Positions 6,433-13,305 of a stretch of DNA of 14,639 nucleotides are shown here, in pieces. Below the pieces are notes generated by a model. That model was not told where the DNA came from, searched no databases, and saw nothing but the letters and a program-made list of their open reading frames with translations. How positions within the stretch are numbered: position 1 is the stretch's first letter; every line of letters begins with the position of its first letter. The stretch comes from an uncultured Clostridium sp. (GTDB lineage Bacteria; Bacillota; Clostridia; TANB77; CAG-508), in contig USJU01000029.1 in the NCBI GenBank assembly GCA_900555085.1, forward strand, positions 1 to 14,639. The letters run 5' to 3'. The translations under genes and the position numbers were made by a program.

Positions 6433-7701
6433 CTACATTCCAGTTCTTGGCAATTTATTTTCTATCATTTTTTGTTTTACTGTTACTTTATTTTTTGTTA
6501 CTTCTATTGTTGGCTTTTCTCCTTTGTTATTATTTACTATTATTGATATTTCTTCATTAAAACCCACCTCTAATTTTATATAATCTTCATAAACTAAATA
6601 GTTATTAGGCGCTTTTGTTTCTTTTAAGTAATATGTTCCAGGCATTAAATTATTTATTAAAATTAAACCATTTTCATCTGATGTTAAATTAGTATATAAT
6701 ACATTTTTTTCACTATCTAATAAATCAAATTTTGCTCCTGCTAAAACTTCTTTTGTATCTGTGTCTTGTTTAAAAATTTTTAATTTTGTTTCATTTTTAC
6801 TATATGTTAGTGTAGCTTCGCCTACTCCATCTTCATAAGTTGCTCCTGTTATTGCATAATCTTGATTTGCAGAATTTGGAGATATACCATAAAATATTGG
6901 TTTTGTTTGCACTCCTGATTCTACTTTTATATTCAAATCTCCACCTTGTCCTAAATTAGATATTGGTAATAAAATTTTAAATTTTTCTTTTGATGTGAAT
7001 TCATTCTTTTGGTTATTATTAATATCTGTTATAATTGTACCTTCTGGAATATTTCCACTTAAATTAATTTTATAATTTTGCATTGGTCCATTTGCTGTTA
7101 CTTTAAATGTTTGTGAAATATATTTTGAATTTATATTATCTAATTCAAAAAGATTACTATCACTTGTTAATTTTAAATCTGAAGATATTTTTGTAGTACT
7201 TGAATTTCGTGCAGCTGAAACTATATTGTTTATTGCATTTATTACTCTATAACCTGCATCTCCTATTCCTTCAAAGTCACTCATTTGATAATCGTATAAA
7301 GATGTATATACAGCCATTTTTGTTGCCATAAATGCTTCCTCATTGTTGGCACAGCCAAGTTCTGATGGTGTTTTATATGGATATCCATTTGTTATTGTTT
7401 TCCAAATCATTACATTACTTATGGTTGAATTTATACTAACATTATAACCTCCTACTTCTCCTACACCTGGTTTAGATTTGTCTAAGCAATAGGCGGGATA
7501 TTCTTTTCCATCTTTTGAATATACTATAAAACTTGTTTTTACTACAGTTCCATTTTTCTTAATTAATCTTCCACAATCTCCTTTTGAATATAAATTTGCA
7601 CTATCTATATTAAAACTTGCAAAACTAAATATACTAATAAAATTTCCTAATATCATTACTATTGCTAAACTTATTATTAATTTTATATTTATTTTTTTCA
7701 T
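6433..7701 (-). CDS. Sortase-associated surface protein with thioester-like and CnaB/SpaA domains, ending at LPRTG
   Basis: A secreted 422-residue protein with a signal peptide at about 1-29. A thioester-domain-like region follows, with YPAYCLDKSKPG (Cys72) and EEAFMATKMAVY near 122-132. A central beta-rich region of about 170-300 comes next, then a SpaA/CnaB domain (LKIFKQD with Lys311, LKETKAP with Glu361, IIVNNN near 387-392) suited to a Lys-Asn isopeptide bond. LPRTG (417-421) is a sortase motif, but only Met follows before the stop; the usual hydrophobic helix and basic tail are absent. After the stop the frame reads PIIVRKKLD, like a leftover tail. The start directly abuts the sortase stop and uses the GGAGG inside the sortase's last codons. 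It is likely a pilin or adhesin, perhaps no longer anchored. Confidence 0.85.
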   Translation of the reverse strand: MKKINIKLIISLAIVMILGNFISIFSFASFNIDSANLYSKGDCGRLIKKNGTVVKTSFIVYSKDGKEYPAYCLDKSKPGVGEVGGYNVSINSTISNVMIWKTITNGYPYKTPSELGCANNEEAFMATKMAVYTSLYDYQMSDFEGIGDAGYRVINAINNIVSAARNSSTTKISSDLKLTSDSNLFELDNINSKYISQTFKVTANGPMQNYKINLSGNIPEGTIITDINNNQKNEFTSKEKFKILLPISNLGQGGDLNIKVESGVQTKPIFYGISPNSANQDYAITGATYEDGVGEATLTYSKNETKLKIFKQDTDTKEVLAGAKFDLLDSEKNVLYTNLTSDENGLILINNLMPGTYYLKETKAPNNYLVYEDYIKLEVGFNEEISIIVNNNKGEKPTIEVTKNKVTVKQKMIENKLPRTGM

Positions 7702-8310
7702 TTAAATTCCTCCTTTTACTTCTACAGCTTGAACACACCTTCTATAATCTGGTTCATTTTCTACACATGTTATTAATGTTATTCTGTTATCTTCTGTTTC
7801 TTCTAAATATGTCCAGTCTGTATCTCTTATTACTGTTACTGTTTCTACTTTAAAGCAATATGTTTTATCTTCTTTTTTATAAAAAATTAGGTTGTTTTTG
7901 TTCAAGCTTTTTATATTTTCAAAATAATTAACTGGATAGCCTCTATTATGAGCTCCTAAACATATATTGCCTTTTATTACACCGGTATCTACAAAGTGAC
8001 CAACATATTTATCCATTACTTCTTTTGTTGTTCCTTCACTTATTTGTGCCTTTAAATTAATTGTTGGTATAGAAATTCCCCATTCATATGGTATTTCTTC
8101 CGTTTTTTCTTGTTTTTCGATTTCTGTTTCTTCTATATTTTTTTCTTCCTTTGGTTCTTCTTTATTTGTTATATTTGAATTTTCTATAACAATATTTTTA
8201 CTTGGTATTTCAAAATTAATATTTTCTTTAGCAAATTCAAAAGCATTAAATATTAATAGTGTAATTATTAAACTTATAATATTTATGCGCAAACTACTAG
8301 CATTTATCAT
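7702..8310 (-). CDS. Sortase (class D-like) transpeptidase
   Basis: Cysteine transpeptidase that cleaves LPxTG-type signals and joins the substrate to cell wall or pilus. A single N-terminal membrane helix (about 8-25) is followed by a Lys/Glu-rich linker (50-73) and the catalytic domain, which starts at GISIPTINLKAQISEG. The catalytic residues are visible: His121 in LGAHNRG, Cys182 in TLITC and Arg190 in YRRCVQA. At 202 residues it is of normal size. Its substrate gene follows with no gap (TAA-ATG), so the two are translationally coupled. The GGAGG is 13 bases from the chosen ATG. A nearer out-of-frame ATG (8312-8314) encodes only MNDKC and overlaps the start, which might damp translation. 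The class assignment is tentative. Confidence 0.9.
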   Translation of the reverse strand: MINASSLRINIISLIITLLIFNAFEFAKENINFEIPSKNIVIENSNITNKEEPKEEKNIEETEIEKQEKTEEIPYEWGISIPTINLKAQISEGTTKEVMDKYVGHFVDTGVIKGNICLGAHNRGYPVNYFENIKSLNKNNLIFYKKEDKTYCFKVETVTVIRDTDWTYLEETEDNRITLITCVENEPDYRRCVQAVEVKGGI

Positions 8311-8433
8311 TCATAAACTGTTGCCTCCTTTTAATTATTTAATTGTAATTTTGTTTGGAAATTTTAAGAATAAAACTTAAAATTGAATAAAAAATTAATG
8401 ATAAAAATTGCAATTTTATGTTTTTACTTTACT

Positions 8434-8464
8434 ACGAAAAAGCAAAAAAGTAAAGCGCTTTCGT
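8434..8464 (-). terminator. Possible terminator between the histidine kinase and sortase genes
   Basis: ACGAAA-GC on the minus strand (8464-8457) can pair with GC-TTTTCGT (8443-8434) across a T-rich loop, allowing a two-base bulge, and a T-rich run follows. It also contains the AAAGCGCTTT palindrome. Pairing is imperfect. The rest of 8311-8505 is AT-rich and shows no promoter I would defend. Confidence 0.35.
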
Positions 8465-8505
8465 ACTTCACTTTTCGACACTATTTGACATTTCTATTTA
8501 TTGTA

Positions 8506-10002
8506 TTAAATTTTATTTAGTTCAAAATAAAATTCTACTCCATTATATTTATTTATAACTCCATATTCATTTTTGTAATTATCCATTATTGCTTTTACTA
8601 AAGACAATCCTATTCCAGAGCCTCCCGCTTCTCTATTTCTTGAACTATCTTCTTTATAAAATCTTTTCCAAATTTTATTTAGATTCTCTTCGCTTATATT
8701 TTTACCTGTATTAAATACAGATATTCTTACTGTACTTTCTTTTTCTTCTATTTTTATTTCTATATATTTTTCTTTTTCAATTTCATCTGCATTTTTTATT
8801 GCATTTGTAAGGTAATTTGTTAAAATTTGTTCCATATAAAATTCATCTGCATATACATAATGTTCTTCTTCACTTTCAAATTTCACTTTTATTTTGTTTT
8901 CTTCTAACATTACTTTGCTTTTTCTTATAACCTCGTTTACTAATTCAACTATATTAAAATTAGTATTGTTAAACTTTCTACCACCATATTCAAGCTTCAT
9001 AAGTTCTAGCAATTCTTTAACCAATTTATCCATTTTATTTGCTTCATCTTGAATTACTTCTGCATAAAATTTTCTATTTTCTTCATCTGAATTTACATTT
9101 TCTATTAATCCTTCTGAATATCCTTGTATTAATGCTATAGGTGTTTTTAATTCATGTGATACATCTGAAATAAAAGTTCTTCTCATTTCATCTATTTTAG
9201 ACTTTTCTTCTATATCTCTTTCCAGTTCGGTATTAGAAGTTCGTAATTGTTTAATTGTTGTTTCTAGTTTTCTGGACATTTCGTTTATGCTTTTTCCAAG
9301 ATTATTTATTTCATCTTCTGCACCGTTTTCTTGATATTTTTTAGAAAAGTCCAATTTTGCCATTCTTTTTGCTATATCATTCAATTCAAGTATTGGCTCT
9401 GTAAATCTTTTAGCAATAAACATTGTTACTATACCTGAAATTATAACTGTTGCTCCACCTATTAAGTATAAAAATGTATTTGAAATTTTAACACTATCAT
9501 ATATAAATTGTAGTGGTAACTTTATATACAAATAATAACCATTATCTAGCCTTGCTGAAAGCAATATATATCTCATATTTGTTTTGCTATCTGCAACTTT
9601 TTTTATATTTACATTATCTTTATTATATAATAATTCATTTTCTTTATTACTTTCTTCTAGTATTTTATTAATTTCTATATTTGAAAGTCCAAATTCTCTG
9701 TTAGATGTATATACATTAATATAATTTTCTTTTTGTATTAAAATATCAAAGTTGTTATTTACCGCAATTTTTTGCAATTCATCTTTCATTTTATCTGAAT
9801 CTTCTGGATTTTTATAAAATTCATTTATTTGATTGTATACATCTAATAATGTTTGCTCTTTTGAATATAGAAAGAAAGATTTTAGTATAATATTATTCAT
9901 TAAAATTAGTGCAACAATTATTGTAAGAATTGTTATTGATAATATTAAAAATAAACGTATTCTTATAGATTTTGTTTTATATCTTAGACTATTTAACCTC
10001 AA
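8506..10002 (-). CDS. Membrane sensor histidine kinase of a two-component system
   Basis: Sensor kinase of 498 residues that autophosphorylates and passes phosphate to the partner regulator. Visible are membrane helix 1 (about 16-40), an extracytoplasmic sensor region (about 43-172), membrane helix 2 (173-197), a HAMP linker (about 195-250), the H-box ISDVSHELKTPIAL with phospho-acceptor His283, an N-box around NYLTNAIKNA (396-405), a G1-like FNTGKN (430-435) with Asn where Asp is usual, and the G2 box GGSGIGLSL (460-468). The start is a TTG (10000-10002) overlapping the regulator gene by 14 bases; no ATG is available before the first helix, and AGAGGAATAGG precedes it. The ligand is unknown. 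The following sortase and surface-protein genes suggest envelope sensing. Confidence 0.92.
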   Translation of the reverse strand: MRLNSLRYKTKSIRIRLFLILSITILTIIVALILMNNIILKSFFLYSKEQTLLDVYNQINEFYKNPEDSDKMKDELQKIAVNNNFDILIQKENYINVYTSNREFGLSNIEINKILEESNKENELLYNKDNVNIKKVADSKTNMRYILLSARLDNGYYLYIKLPLQFIYDSVKISNTFLYLIGGATVIISGIVTMFIAKRFTEPILELNDIAKRMAKLDFSKKYQENGAEDEINNLGKSINEMSRKLETTIKQLRTSNTELERDIEEKSKIDEMRRTFISDVSHELKTPIALIQGYSEGLIENVNSDEENRKFYAEVIQDEANKMDKLVKELLELMKLEYGGRKFNNTNFNIVELVNEVIRKSKVMLEENKIKVKFESEEEHYVYADEFYMEQILTNYLTNAIKNADEIEKEKYIEIKIEEKESTVRISVFNTGKNISEENLNKIWKRFYKEDSSRNREAGGSGIGLSLVKAIMDNYKNEYGVINKYNGVEFYFELNKI

Positions 10003-10660
10003 ATTTATAACCTATTCCTCTCATTGTTTTTATATATTTTCCTCGTTTTCCTAGCTTATGTCTTATTTTCTTTATATGGCTATCTATAGTTCTTGAGTCT
10101 CCATAATAATCGTAGTTCCATACGTTATTAAGTATTTTATCTCTTGAAAGTGCTATATTTTCATTATCTACTAAATATTTTAACAGTTCATATTCTCTTA
10201 GGCTCATTTCAACATTTTTTCCATCTACTGTAACAGTTCTTCCTTGTTCATCTATTATAATTCCACCAAAGTCTTTATTTGTATTTTCTTTTTGAATTGT
10301 TCTTTTTAGTATTGCTTCTACCCTAGCAACTAATATTTTTGGGCTAAATGGCTTGGATATGTATTCATCTGCACCTAATTCAAAACCAAATAATTCATCT
10401 TGTTCTTCTCCTCTTGCTGTTAGCATTATTACTGGCACTTGTGAGCTTTGTCTTATTTTTCTAAGTACAGACCATCCATCTTGTTTTGGCATCATAACAT
10501 CTAATATAATTAAATCTATTTTTTCTTTTTCATTTTCAAATATTTCTAATGCTTTTTCTCCATCTTCTGCTTCTAGCACATTATAGTTATCTTTTATGAG
10601 AAAGTCTTTAATTAGTTTTCTCATTCTAGATTCATCATCAACAACTAAAATATTACTCAT
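9989..10660 (-). CDS. OmpR/PhoB-family response regulator
   Basis: A transcription regulator of 223 residues. The receiver domain (1-120) has the acidic pair Asp8/Asp9, phospho-acceptor Asp54 in LIILDVMMP, Thr81 in MLTARG and Lys103 in ISKPFSP. A winged-helix DNA-binding domain (about 135-222) includes LREYELLKYL and SRTIDSHIKKIRHKLG, ending in TMRGIGYKFEV. It is translationally coupled to the kinase by overlap. A TATAAT box (10688-10683, minus strand) with a poor -35 and an inverted repeat over it suggest activated or autoregulated expression. It diverges from the 80-residue membrane protein gene, a possible target. Confidence 0.95.
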   Translation of the reverse strand: MSNILVVDDESRMRKLIKDFLIKDNYNVLEAEDGEKALEIFENEKEKIDLIILDVMMPKQDGWSVLRKIRQSSQVPVIMLTARGEEQDELFGFELGADEYISKPFSPKILVARVEAILKRTIQKENTNKDFGGIIIDEQGRTVTVDGKNVEMSLREYELLKYLVDNENIALSRDKILNNVWNYDYYGDSRTIDSHIKKIRHKLGKRGKYIKTMRGIGYKFEVK

Positions 10661-10687
10661 ATTTCTACCTACTTTTCATTAAATTAT

Positions 10688-10724
10688 ACTATTTATATCA
10701 CAAATATTTTAAATTATAAATAGT
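10688..10724. promoter_or_regulatory. Inverted repeat, possible operator in the divergent regulator region
   Basis: ACTATTTATA (10688-10697) and TATAAATAGT (10715-10724) are perfect inverted copies separated by 17 bases. The left arm overlaps the -10 box of the response-regulator promoter, and the right arm ends 25 bases before the -35 box of the divergent gene. In AT-rich DNA chance palindromes occur, so binding is inferred. Confidence 0.4.
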
Positions 10725-10749
10725 TTTTGTGTTTTATTTGTGAATTCTG

Positions 10750-10778
10750 TTGTCATTTTATGTAAAATATGATATAAT
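10750..10778 (+). promoter_or_regulatory. Sigma-A promoter of the 80-residue membrane protein gene
   Basis: TTGTCA (10750-10755) and TATAAT (10773-10778) with a 17-base spacer, followed by AGGAGG at 10795-10800. Confidence 0.88.
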
Positions 10779-10808
10779 TTTTTTATCAATTTTTAGGAGG
10801 TACTGCTT

Positions 10809-11051
10809 ATGCAGATATCATTAGTAGTGGGAATAATTTCCCTGGTACTCGCAGTTCTGCTTTTTATTTTATTTATTATAAGCGAATATTCTGAAAAGCG
10901 GAAAAAAAATAACTTTTCAACTAAATACCAAGATTTTATTTTTTTATTGTTTTGGCTATTTGTAGCAATTTTTTCAATATGTCTCTTTATTAATTTAGGA
11001 TATATTAATAAAATTGTATGGCACAATATTACAATAATACTTAAAGTCTAA
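10809..11051 (+). CDS. Small two-helix membrane protein, function unknown
   Basis: An 80-residue protein with two predicted membrane helices: about 3-24 (SLVVGIISLVLAVLLFILFI) and about 43-66 (FIFLLFWLFVAIFSICLFIN). A short, very basic loop (SEKRKKNN) joins them, placing the loop in the cytoplasm and both ends outside. It has AGGAGG eight bases before the ATG, a near-consensus promoter and a good terminator, so it is a real single gene despite its size. It diverges from the response-regulator gene. It could be a regulon member or a small modulator of the adjacent membrane kinase, but nothing in the sequence decides this. I do not recognise the family. Confidence 0.75.
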   Translation: MQISLVVGIISLVLAVLLFILFIISEYSEKRKKNNFSTKYQDFIFLLFWLFVAIFSICLFINLGYINKIVWHNITIILKV

Positions 11052-11085
11052 AAAAACTAGGGGAAGAAATTCCCTCTAGTTTTTT
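11051..11085. terminator. Bidirectional terminator shared with hisS
   Basis: AAAAAACTAG (11051-11060) pairs with CTAGTTTTTT (11076-11085), and GGGAA/TTCCC extends the stem with one bulged T. It lies between the stop of the 80-residue gene and the stop of hisS, and the hisS TAG is inside the stem. Confidence 0.88.
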
Positions 11086-12389
11086 ATTATTTTTATTACA
11101 TCTTCTATTTTTATTGTATCTTGCTTTCCTGTTTCCATGTTTTTTAGTGTTACTACATTATTTTTTATTTCTTCTTCTCCTATTACAATTACATATGGAA
11201 TTTTTAGTTTATCTGCATATTTGAATTTTGCTTTTATTTTTTTGTTTTCTAAATATACTTCTGTATTTATATTGTTATTTCTTAATATTGTAGCTATTTC
11301 GAAGCATTTACTTACATCTTCATCCATAGAAACAACTAGAACTTTTGTAATAGATTTTTCTTCATATTTTAATAATCCTAAATTGTCCAATTGGTCAAAT
11401 AAACGTGTTAATCCAATAGAAATCCCAACTCCAGGTAATTTTTTATTTGTATAAAAATCTGCTAAATTTTCGTATCTTCCTCCTGAACATATACTTCCTA
11501 TTTCTCTGTGATTTTTTAAGAATGTTTCATAAACTGTTCCTGTATAATAATCTAATCCTCTTGAAATTGTTAAATTAATTTTCAAATTGTTTTCTGGAAC
11601 ACCTAGTATATAAATATTTTCTACAACTTGATTAAGTTCTTGCACTCCATTTTTGTAGGTTTCACTACTGTAATTTAAGCTATTTAACATCTCTAATTTT
11701 TCTGAATTAGTTCCCTCGTATGTTATAAATTTAATAATTGTTTCTATTTTACTTTTTTCTATTCCTAAATCTTCAAACTCTTTTATAACATTTTCTTTTC
11801 CTATTTTATCTATTTTATCTATTGTTCTCATTATTTCTACTGTTTTTTCAGATAAATATAATTCTTCAAATAACCCACTTAATATTTTTCTATTGTTTAT
11901 ATTTATTTCAAAATCTCCAAAATCTAGTTCTTTAAATATATTGTATATAACACTCGGCAATTCCGCTTCGTGCATAATATTTAGAGTTTCATCTCCAATT
12001 ACGTCTATATCGCATTGATAAAATTCACGAAATCTTCCTCTTTGTGCTCTTTCTCCTCTATATACTTTTCCAATTTGATATCTTTTAAATGGAAATGTTA
12101 AATTTCCCATGTTTTTCGCTACATATTTCGCTAGTGGAACTGTTAAATCAAATCTTAAAGCTAAATTTTTATCTCCTTTTTTAAACTCATAAATTTGTTT
12201 TTCAGTTTCTCCTCCTGCTTTAGCTAAAAGAACTTCTGCAAGTTCTACATTAGGTGTATTTAATGGCAAAAATCCATATTTTTCATAATTTTTTCTTATT
12301 ATGTCTTTCATTCTATTAAATTCAATTTGCTTTTCTGGCAATAATTCCATAAAACCAGCTAGTGTACGTGGTTCAACTCTGTTTTCCAT
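11076..12389 (-). CDS. hisS: Histidyl-tRNA synthetase
   Basis: Class II aminoacyl-tRNA synthetase that charges tRNA-His with histidine. At 437 residues it has the normal length. Visible are a class II motif 1 region near PLNTPNVELAEVLL, motif 2 RGERAQRGRFREFYQCD (111-127), the histidine-specific motifs ISRGLDYYTGTVYET and GSICSGGRYENLA, and motif 3 PGVGISIGLTRL. A C-terminal anticodon-binding domain starts at about KVLVVSMDE. The ATG follows AAGGAG. The gene lies 12 bases after a pseudopilin-like gene and is probably co-transcribed with it, an unusual partner for hisS. Confidence 0.97.
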   Translation of the reverse strand: MENRVEPRTLAGFMELLPEKQIEFNRMKDIIRKNYEKYGFLPLNTPNVELAEVLLAKAGGETEKQIYEFKKGDKNLALRFDLTVPLAKYVAKNMGNLTFPFKRYQIGKVYRGERAQRGRFREFYQCDIDVIGDETLNIMHEAELPSVIYNIFKELDFGDFEININNRKILSGLFEELYLSEKTVEIMRTIDKIDKIGKENVIKEFEDLGIEKSKIETIIKFITYEGTNSEKLEMLNSLNYSSETYKNGVQELNQVVENIYILGVPENNLKINLTISRGLDYYTGTVYETFLKNHREIGSICSGGRYENLADFYTNKKLPGVGISIGLTRLFDQLDNLGLLKYEEKSITKVLVVSMDEDVSKCFEIATILRNNNINTEVYLENKKIKAKFKYADKLKIPYVIVIGEEEIKNNVVTLKNMETGKQDTIKIEDVIKIIKN

Positions 12390-12401
12390 AATTTTCTCCT
12401 T

Positions 12402-12869
12402 CTAATCTTGTATTTCGTTATATTCTATTGGTTTTGTATAATAAGTTTTGTCTTCAAATTCTATTCCTTTTAAATAATATATTGTTTGACTTTGTTTGTT
12501 AATTATATATACATCTGTGTAATTTCCTAATTGATTACTTAATTTTATATTTTCAAATTCTTTTCCATAATTAAGTCTTAAATTTCCTAACTTAGCTAAA
12601 TCTATAACAGAATATTCTGAGCTATCATTTGGATTTGCAGAGTTAACAAAATTGATATTAAAACTTAATATAGGTAATTCGTTATTTTTTAAATAATATG
12701 TATCTACTTCTGTTTGAATTTGCTCTATGTCGCTATACATATTATTAATTTTTTGCATTTTTAACCCGCTTGTAGAATAATATCCCATCATTCCACCTAT
12801 TATTAAAATTAGCACTACTGTTAGAACAAGTGATGTTAAAGTTATACCTTTTTCATTTTTTATAATCAT
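12402..12869 (-). CDS. Pseudopilin-like membrane protein
   Basis: A 155-residue protein that starts with a short basic leader and NEKG-ITLTSLVLT, a type IV prepilin-like cleavage site (after Gly8) followed by a roughly 22-residue hydrophobic helix. The Glu at position +5 of classical pilins is replaced by Ser. The rest (about 35-155) is soluble, with DIEQIQTEVDTYYLKN resembling the pilin alpha-1 continuation and a beta-rich C-terminus. The ATG follows GGAGAG. A hairpin with a T-rich tail (12896-12922) lies in its leader. It shares this N-terminus with the product of 13306-14190, so both may use the same prepilin peptidase. No secretion ATPase or peptidase is in the window. Its role is unknown. 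Confidence 0.8.
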   Translation of the reverse strand: MIIKNEKGITLTSLVLTVVLILIIGGMMGYYSTSGLKMQKINNMYSDIEQIQTEVDTYYLKNNELPILSFNINFVNSANPNDSSEYSVIDLAKLGNLRLNYGKEFENIKLSNQLGNYTDVYIINKQSQTIYYLKGIEFEDKTYYTKPIEYNEIQD

Positions 12870-12895
12870 TTGTATCTCTCCTATAAAATAAAAAC

Positions 12896-12922
12896 CAACT
12901 ATATTTTAATATAATATAGTTG
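12896..12922 (-). terminator. Terminator-like hairpin in the leader of the pseudopilin-hisS genes
   Basis: On the minus strand CAACTATATT and AATATAGTTG form a perfect 10-bp stem with a 7-base loop, directly followed by GTTTTTATTTT. It lies about 27 bases before the pseudopilin start codon. It may stop read-through from upstream or act as an attenuator. Confidence 0.6.
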
Positions 12923-12965
12923 ATTTTGCAAGTTTTTGTGTATTTTCTTTTATTATATAAATGGC

Positions 12966-12997
12966 AATAATAAAATTGCTCCCTATATATAGAGAGC
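12966..12997 (-). terminator. Terminator of the DGR-target transcript
   Basis: On the minus strand GCTCTCTATA pairs with TATAGGGAGC (one U-G pair), followed by AATTTTATTATT. It lies about 300 bases after the target gene, so the mRNA would have a long structured 3' region. Between 12998 and 13178 I see nothing else with clear structure or coding capacity. Confidence 0.6.
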
Positions 12998-13178
12998 ATT
13001 ATATTATGGTTCTAGATAATATTAATCTTCAATAAAATAAATTACTTACTAATCTCCATTAACATCCATAATCATATCAGAAAAACTCTAGAACACACGA
13101 CACATCAGCCAGGATTTACTTAGTATTTCCCTATATTAAACACATAAAATAATGTATTAATACCATATAATTTTCAAA

Positions 13179-13202
13179 TTTGAGTGTCTTATGGCACTCA
13201 AA
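13179..13202 (-). other. Hairpin 3 of 3 downstream of the variable region
   Basis: TTTGAGTG (13179-13186) and CACTCAAA (13195-13202) form a perfect 8-bp inverted repeat around an 8-base loop. It is the most distal of three consecutive hairpins after the target gene. Confidence 0.75.
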
Positions 13203-13205
13203 CTA

Positions 13206-13238
13206 ATATAAATTTGGTGCAGTAGCCCAAATTTATAT
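13206..13238 (-). other. Hairpin 2 of 3 downstream of the variable region
   Basis: ATATAAATTTGG (13206-13217) and CCAAATTTATAT (13227-13238) form a perfect 12-bp inverted repeat around a 9-base loop. Confidence 0.8.
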
Positions 13239-13241
13239 GGC

Positions 13242-13271
13242 AGGTGCTATTCCTTCCAGAAATTAGCACCT
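13242..13271 (-). other. Hairpin 1 of 3 downstream of the variable region
   Basis: AGGTGCTA (13242-13249) and TAGCACCT (13264-13271) form a perfect 8-bp inverted repeat around a 14-base loop, beginning 21 bases after the restored stop codon. In characterised DGRs a hairpin or cruciform just downstream of the variable region promotes retrohoming, so this is the best positional candidate. Confidence 0.75.
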
Positions 13272-13305
13272 AGCACGCTCCTTTCAGTCGCTTTAGATTA
13301 AAGAT

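Noticed and set aside
6405..6435. Frameshift that could restore a sorting-signal helix after LPRTG
   Set aside because: The other two frames give only NVANYSKKKA or an immediate stop; no hydrophobic segment is present, so loss by deletion or true truncation is more likely.
10793..11026. 77-codon minus-strand open frame opposite the 80-residue membrane protein
   Set aside because: Lacks a ribosome site and promoter, while the plus-strand gene has both plus a terminator.
13040..13070. Minus-strand MDVNGD reading like a dockerin repeat
   Set aside because: Stops immediately, with no second repeat or preceding frame; chance.
12870..13292. Possible DGR template repeat next to the variable region
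   Set aside because: Reading the region on both strands shows no stretch resembling 13320-13412; it holds hairpins and AT-rich sequence only.
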